Of a stretch of 11,318 nt of DNA, positions 7,672-11,318 are shown piece after piece. The notes below the pieces were generated by a model that did no database searches, was not told the origin of the DNA, and was given only the letters and a program-made list of their open reading frames with translations. Position 1 is the stretch's first letter. Each line of letters opens with the position of its first letter. The translations under genes and the position numbers were made by a program. This DNA is from Larix sibirica (taxonomy: Eukaryota; Streptophyta; Pinopsida; Pinales; Pinaceae). Location: contig NWUY0300010004.1 of assembly GCA_004151065.3 (NCBI GenBank), forward strand, positions 45,770-57,087. Reading direction: 5' to 3'.

Positions 7672-8408
7672 TTTTCCATGTGTTGACAAAAATAGAACCA
7701 TATATCCCAAGCACAAACACAATGCAGTTTGTCAAGGGACCAATACAAGATCTAGCAAAGCATTTGTCTAGTTTTGCATAATCTAGGACATGGAACTTGT
7801 ACATACTTAATAACATAATTTTATTGTGTGGGAGAATCTACAGTAAGAACTTAATACACCATGATTGTTATTGATGTTATCCTTCAAAACTTGTAAAAAC
7901 AATTTACTAGTATTCCATTTGGTAGCAGGTTGAGAAGCATGGTGAGTGATTTTATTACTTTAATGTTGCTTCCCACAATATGCAGTGCAATTGATGGCAT
8001 GTGTATTAAGCTCCCATACCGTCCAAGAGAGCATCATACTCCTATGAACTGTGCAAACAAACATCATTTCTATAGTGTGTTTTGCTGCAAGGAATATGCC
8101 ACACACAAAAATTATTTTGGGATGTTTGTGTTAATGCTTTTGGTGGTGCTCATCACACAAATCATTAGAATTGTTTTGCAATAAGAAGTATGCAAAATAG
8201 ATAGGTGTTAGGAGCTCCAGCATTTGAAATTGAGGAAGCATTATCTTTTATCAACTAATTGGAGATTTTGACTATCTTATATCTACCTACTTATTGAATT
8301 CATTGCACTAAGAATCACTTTCTACAACCCTAGTGTCTGAGAGGTGTTTCATCTGTAACACATGTTGACTCAAAAATATTTAATATAAAAAATACATTAT
8401 GTAGACTT
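7672..8408 (+). pseudogene. PIF/Harbinger-type transposase (DDE_4/HARBI1-like) pseudogene, copy 1
   Basis: DDE_4 transposases cut and paste PIF/Harbinger DNA elements. The frame starting at 7681 gives NHISQAQTQCSLSRDQY, then LVLHNLGHGTCTYLIT and YCVGESTV (the helix-turn-helix region before the catalytic core). Next come FGSRLRSMVSDF and LPTICSAIDGMCIKL; AIDG carries the first catalytic Asp near 7994. The family match then leaves this frame at a T-run (8115-8118) for FWDVCVNAFGGAHHTNH, and changes again before GDFDYLISTYLLNSLH (from 8261), the third-Asp block. The residue expected to be the second Asp looks like His (GGAHH). Stops lie at 7684, 7693, 7753, 7816, 7852, 7894 and elsewhere. No terminal inverted repeats or three-base target duplication were found. 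The family call is good; the N-terminal limit is uncertain. Confidence 0.82.
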
Positions 8409-8831
8409 GCAATTGATGGCACGTGTATTAATCTCCCATACCGTCCAAGAGAGCACCATACTCCTATGAACTATGAAAACATACATAATTTTTACAGTGT
8501 GTTTTGCTGCAAGGAATATGCCACACACAAAAATTATTTTGGGATGTTTTGGTCAATGCTTTCGGTGGTGCTCATCACACAAATCATTGGAATTGTTTTG
8601 CAATAAGAAGTATGCAAAATAGAGAGGTGTTAGGAGCTCCAACATTTGAAATTGAGGAAGCATTATCTATTATCAATTAATTGGAGATTTTGAGTATCTT
8701 ATATCTACCTACTTATTGAATTCATTGCACTAAGAAGCACTTTCTACAACCCAAGTGGGTGAGAGGTGTTTCATTTGTAACACATGTTGACTCAAAAAAA
8801 AGTTAATATAAAAAATACATATTGTAGACTT
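7987..8831 (+). repeat. Direct tandem duplication, 422-bp unit
   Basis: Unit 1 (7987-8408) and unit 2 (8409-8831) abut directly. By eye I count about 27 substitutions plus a small indel area near the end, about 93-94 percent identity. Each unit starts GCAATTGATGGCA and ends TGTAGACTT; the base pair GC follows both, which leaves microhomology at the junction. Confidence 0.93.
8409..8831 (+). pseudogene. PIF/Harbinger-type transposase pseudogene, copy 2 (catalytic half only)
   Basis: This is a second copy of the catalytic half, beginning at AIDG (copy 1: AIDGMCIKL; here AIDGTCINL) and running through YSVFCCKEYATHKNYF, FWDVLVNAFGGAHHTNH, CFAIRSMQNREVLGAP and GDFEYLISTYLLNSLH. It lacks the HTH half. 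The two frameshifts of copy 1 are present at the same places. Two stops of copy 1 (after TNH and after QNR) are sense codons here (Trp and Glu), so copy 2 keeps the older state at those sites. It has no promoter or start of its own. Confidence 0.85.
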
Positions 8832-8913
8832 GCTATTAAAAATAAAACAAAATATCTTAAATCAAACAAACAAAAATATAATTATGAAATAGATTTATAT
8901 TAAATTGTACACT

Positions 8914-9215
8914 CAATATTAAAGAGATTGTATCATAAGTACCCATATGTTAGCCCAATATTAAATAGATTGTAACATATATACCCATATGTCCTCTCAA
9001 TATGATATTTTACAAAACTAAAACTAAAGCAATAATAATAATAATAATGCTGGAAAATAATAAAGTTTGAATCTCATTCATTGTTATGACCAATATTAAA
9101 GAGATTGTGACATCTATACACATACGTCCGCTCAATATAATATTTTACAAAACTAAAAATAAAGCAATAATAATAATTTTAAACAATAGTAATGTTTGAA
9201 TTCCATTCGTACTTT
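8914..9215 (+). repeat. Tandem units starting CAATATTAAAGAGATTGT, with AAT microsatellites
   Basis: Units start at 8914 (a short 42-bp unit), 8956 (135 bp) and 9091 (about 125 bp). Each opens with CAATATTAAA(G/T)AGATTGT and an ACCCATATGT-like phrase. The two longer ones share TATTTTACAAAACTAAAA and an AAT run ((AAT)6 at 9031-9048 and a shorter run from 9166), then GTTTGAAT. This is a small minisatellite-like array; the unit matches no family I recognise. Confidence 0.85.
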
Positions 9216-9388
9216 TCTTTAGTATTTTTTTAAGTCTAGAGCATTGCAAAAAGACCAGTTAAGTCCACTTATAACTATATGTCCAAGATAATAATTAGGT
9301 GAATTTATAGTCATATGTTAATAAATTAAGTCGAAAAAGGTGACATTGTTAAAAATGAGAGATTGAAACAACAAAAAAATGTATCAGT

Positions 9389-9580
9389 GTAGTAAAACCA
9401 ACATAGATCCATCTTAAACTTCGGATCTACGTGCATATCGAAAGGGATCAAATTGATTCAATTGTAAACCTTTCCTCAAATTGTGCACTTTAAGAAAGGT
9501 TTGCACCTCAATAGATTTGATCCTTTTCAAAACTTGGTAGATCCAAGTTAAAGATGAATATATGTTCATGATAGTACTAG
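9389..9580. mobile_element. Foldback/MITE-like hairpin element, full copy
   Basis: The left arm (from AACATAGATCCATCTTAAAC at 9400, through GGATCTAC, AAGGGATCAAATTGATT and AAACCTTTCCT) pairs with the reverse complement of the right arm (AACATATATTCATCTTTAAC, GGATCTAC, AAAGGATCAAATCTATT, AAACCTTTCTT). This gives a near-complete palindrome of about 190 bases with a short loop near 9480-9489. The length, AT-rich composition and recurrence elsewhere in the window suit a non-autonomous DNA element of foldback or MITE type. The ends may extend beyond the stated limits, and no target-site duplication could be fixed. Confidence 0.8.
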
Positions 9581-9599
9581 TTTGAGATATTTATCAAGG

Positions 9600-10336
9600 A
9601 TAGTTACAAAGTTCGAGTTTGAACTTGAATTCGATTCGATTTGATACGAAAAAAATATGCTTCCTAAAATCTAACACGGAAAAAATTTGGGAGTATACAT
9701 CTTACAAATAAAAAAATATGTCATCCATAACCACCAACAACGAAGGCTAAGGATGTAGGAGCAAAGGCATAAGAGTCCATTTCATTTTGAATGCCTATAA
9801 ATCTAGATTTTGTGAGAGCCTATATTTTACCCAATTTATCCCAAATGGTTGAGTTTACCTCATAAAACCCTTGAAACATCAAATGCAGTTTTGCATTGGC
9901 TGCAGGGGATATCAAACTATTTAGAAATAAATATAGGATTTTTTAGTAGAATAACAATCTCACACCTAAGGAATCTCAAGCATGAGCCTAGAATCTCACA
10001 TTTATGGAATCTCACTCCTATGCTGGGATGGTTATAGAAGTTGATTTGAAAAGAAAGAAACAATAACCTTTTTGTTCTAGTTTGTAGTTCTCAATTCTTT
10101 TTTACATAGGCTAAATGAGAGAAATGCATCTATTTGCATATTTTGGTAGTGAATTAATATTTTTTTGTGGAAAATTATGAATTATTAAAGATTTGGTAAG
10201 TTTCTTCTTCAAAAATTAGTAAAGAAAGCTTTCCAAATCGTATCGAAGTCGTACTAAGTGAATTGAGGGCTGGATCAAGCCAATTTTTTGAATTTCCAAA
10301 TTCATCAATCCAATTAGGTTGAACTTGGTAACTATG
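9600..10336. other. Segment with inverted ends lying between two hairpin copies
   Basis: The left edge ATAGTTACAAAGTTCGAG and the reverse complement of the right edge, ATAGTTACCAAGTTCAACC, are similar over about 18 bases. The roughly 735-base segment could be a non-autonomous DNA element inserted between or next to the flanking hairpins. It holds no coding sequence I recognise: a 62-codon frame at 9849-10037 is composed partly of an internal repeat. The inverted match is short and may be coincidental. Confidence 0.4.
9955..10025 (+). repeat. Short direct repeat with GGAATCTCA motifs
   Basis: AATCTCACACCTAAGGAATC (from 9955) and AATCTCACATTTATGGAATC (from 9992) are two diverged copies of a roughly 36-base unit, each with two ATCTCA motifs and followed by CCTA. 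Confidence 0.75.
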
Positions 10337-10340
10337 TTAT

Positions 10341-10480
10341 AAGTGATAAAATGGATCAAATTATTTGAATTGTAAACATTTCCTCAAATTGTACACTCTA
10401 AAAAAGTTTTTCAACTAAATGGATTTTATCCCTCTTAAAACTCAGTAAATTGAAAGTTAAAGATAGATTTATGTTGATGA
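10341..10480. mobile_element. Foldback/MITE-like hairpin element, second, diverged copy
   Basis: ATGGATCAAATTATTTGAAT, GTAAACATTTCCTCAAATTG and TACACTCTAAAAAAGTTTT, then GGATTTTATCCCTC, AAAACTCAGTA and AAGTTAAAGATAGATTTATG, follow the hairpin at 9440-9565 in the same order and orientation, including the central loop CCTCAAATTGTACACT. The outer part of the left arm (the CATAGATCCATC part) is missing or too diverged to see, so the copy is shortened on the left. Confidence 0.75.
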
Positions 10481-11318
10481 TAAATCAAAAGTACTTCATC
10501 CTAGCCAATCTTTCTTTTAGGTGGTTCCCATTTTTATTTGCATTTTCCTTTGTGGGTCCCCTGCCCAATTTGGCGTCGGTGTACCCATGAATTTCATATT
10601 GTCAAGCCATTGGAAAACAAACATACCTACAACCTTTATATATCAAAATCACAAGCACTTGCTTCTTTTCTAAATAAAAAGAATGGGTAACCCTCAAAAG
10701 ATGAAAAATCAAAATTCTAAAAAAACAAGAAAAAAAATATGAATTTAAAAATTCCTTGGTGTAGGTGTATCCATAATGGCTGTTAATTGGAGAGAAAGAG
10801 AGAGCGTGAGCATGTTGATAAATATTCTCAAGTAATGATCCTTCAATCATAAATGCATTGTGAGAGTATGGACTCCTAAAATTCTTCAAGTGTCCAAATG
10901 TGTAGTCTTAGCCACAATTCTTACAAATGTTTATTGAGTACTGGGATCCAAATCATTATGGTTTTAGCTATAAAATGATATCTTGAAGTGAATGTTGAAG
11001 ATAACTATTTTCTAATCGTGTTAAATTTACCAGGTGAACCAACAATTCTTACAAATGGTTGTGAGGAGAAGGAGAACACATTATGACTGAGCATGTTATT
11101 GATATATATTGCTCTCTAGGGTCACAAAAGACTAGTAACCAAGTCTTCATTGCTGACATTTCTGATTTAGGTCTAGTAAGATCGTTATGTTTACTTTGAT
11201 TTAAATGGCGTGAATCATCTTCTTTTGCATAGGTAAAATCATGAGGCAATGACAACTTCAATCTTTTATTATTATTAGGAAAAAAACTTACTATGATTTC
11301 TTATGTATTACAATGTCG
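10481..11318. other. AT-rich spacer to the right edge
   Basis: I recognise no gene here. Minus-strand open frames at 10889-10602 (95 codons) and 11261-11049 (70 codons) have no domain signature. A 16-base direct repeat ACAATTCTTACAAATG occurs near 10915 and 11043. A mildly G+C-richer patch at 10520-10590 (GTGGGTCCCCTGCCC, GGCGTCGGTGTACCC) matches no feature I know. Confidence 0.5.

Noticed and set aside
7448-7816. 122-codon minus-strand open frame that could be a small gene
   Set aside because: Plus-strand sequence from about 7672 carries transposase motifs continuous with the downstream core, so at least half of this frame is a shadow, and its protein shows no known motif.
8914-9215. Regularly spaced repeats reminiscent of a CRISPR array
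   Set aside because: Unit spacing is irregular (42, 135 and about 125 bases), the units include microsatellites, and the context is eukaryotic.
10602-10889. 95-codon minus-strand open frame near the right edge
   Set aside because: Composition is that of spacer, with no recognisable domain, signal or neighbouring exon.

Overview
The window looks like gene-poor, AT-rich nuclear DNA from a seed plant. I infer a large-genome species, possibly a gymnosperm, because the LINE, Copia and Ty3-type gag remnants resemble families I associate with such genomes; that is an impression, not a search result. I see no intact host gene, no rRNA or tRNA gene, no CRISPR array and no bacterial-style operon. Everything recognisable is a decayed transposable element or a simple or local repeat. 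Single N bases at 1900 and 4304 point to draft assembly.

Layout. 1 to about 1165 (minus): C-terminal half of a plant LINE reverse transcriptase, one frame with five stops, continuing off the left edge. About 1166-2020: AT-rich spacer with small local duplications. About 2021-2709 (plus): an RNase H domain of LINE/plant type, on the opposite strand to the first LINE and therefore a different element; its catalytic Glu position is a stop. 2710-4070: AT-rich spacer with a 43-bp tandem duplication and a possible tRNA-derived SINE fragment. 4072-4123: a half copy of a foldback repeat. About 4270-4371 (plus): the last codons of a Ty1/Copia polyprotein running into an LTR that begins at 4366 and ends somewhere near 5180. 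5237-5915 (minus): a broken Ty3-type gag gene. Upstream of it on the minus strand are a leader, a primer-binding-site-like sequence (6621-6632) and a candidate LTR (6635-6927), so a Ty3-type 5' end lies head-on against the Copia 3' end. About 7672-8408 (plus): a PIF/Harbinger-type transposase pseudogene, whose 3' half is tandemly duplicated at 8409-8831. 8914-9215: tandem units with AAT microsatellites. 9389-9580 and 10341-10480: two copies of a foldback hairpin element flanking an approximately 735-bp segment with weak inverted ends. The rest to 11318 is AT-rich spacer.

These remnants do not work together as a pathway. They record successive insertions, truncation and mutation. The clearest history is in the transposase: both copies share the same two frameshifts, so it was already dead when it was duplicated.
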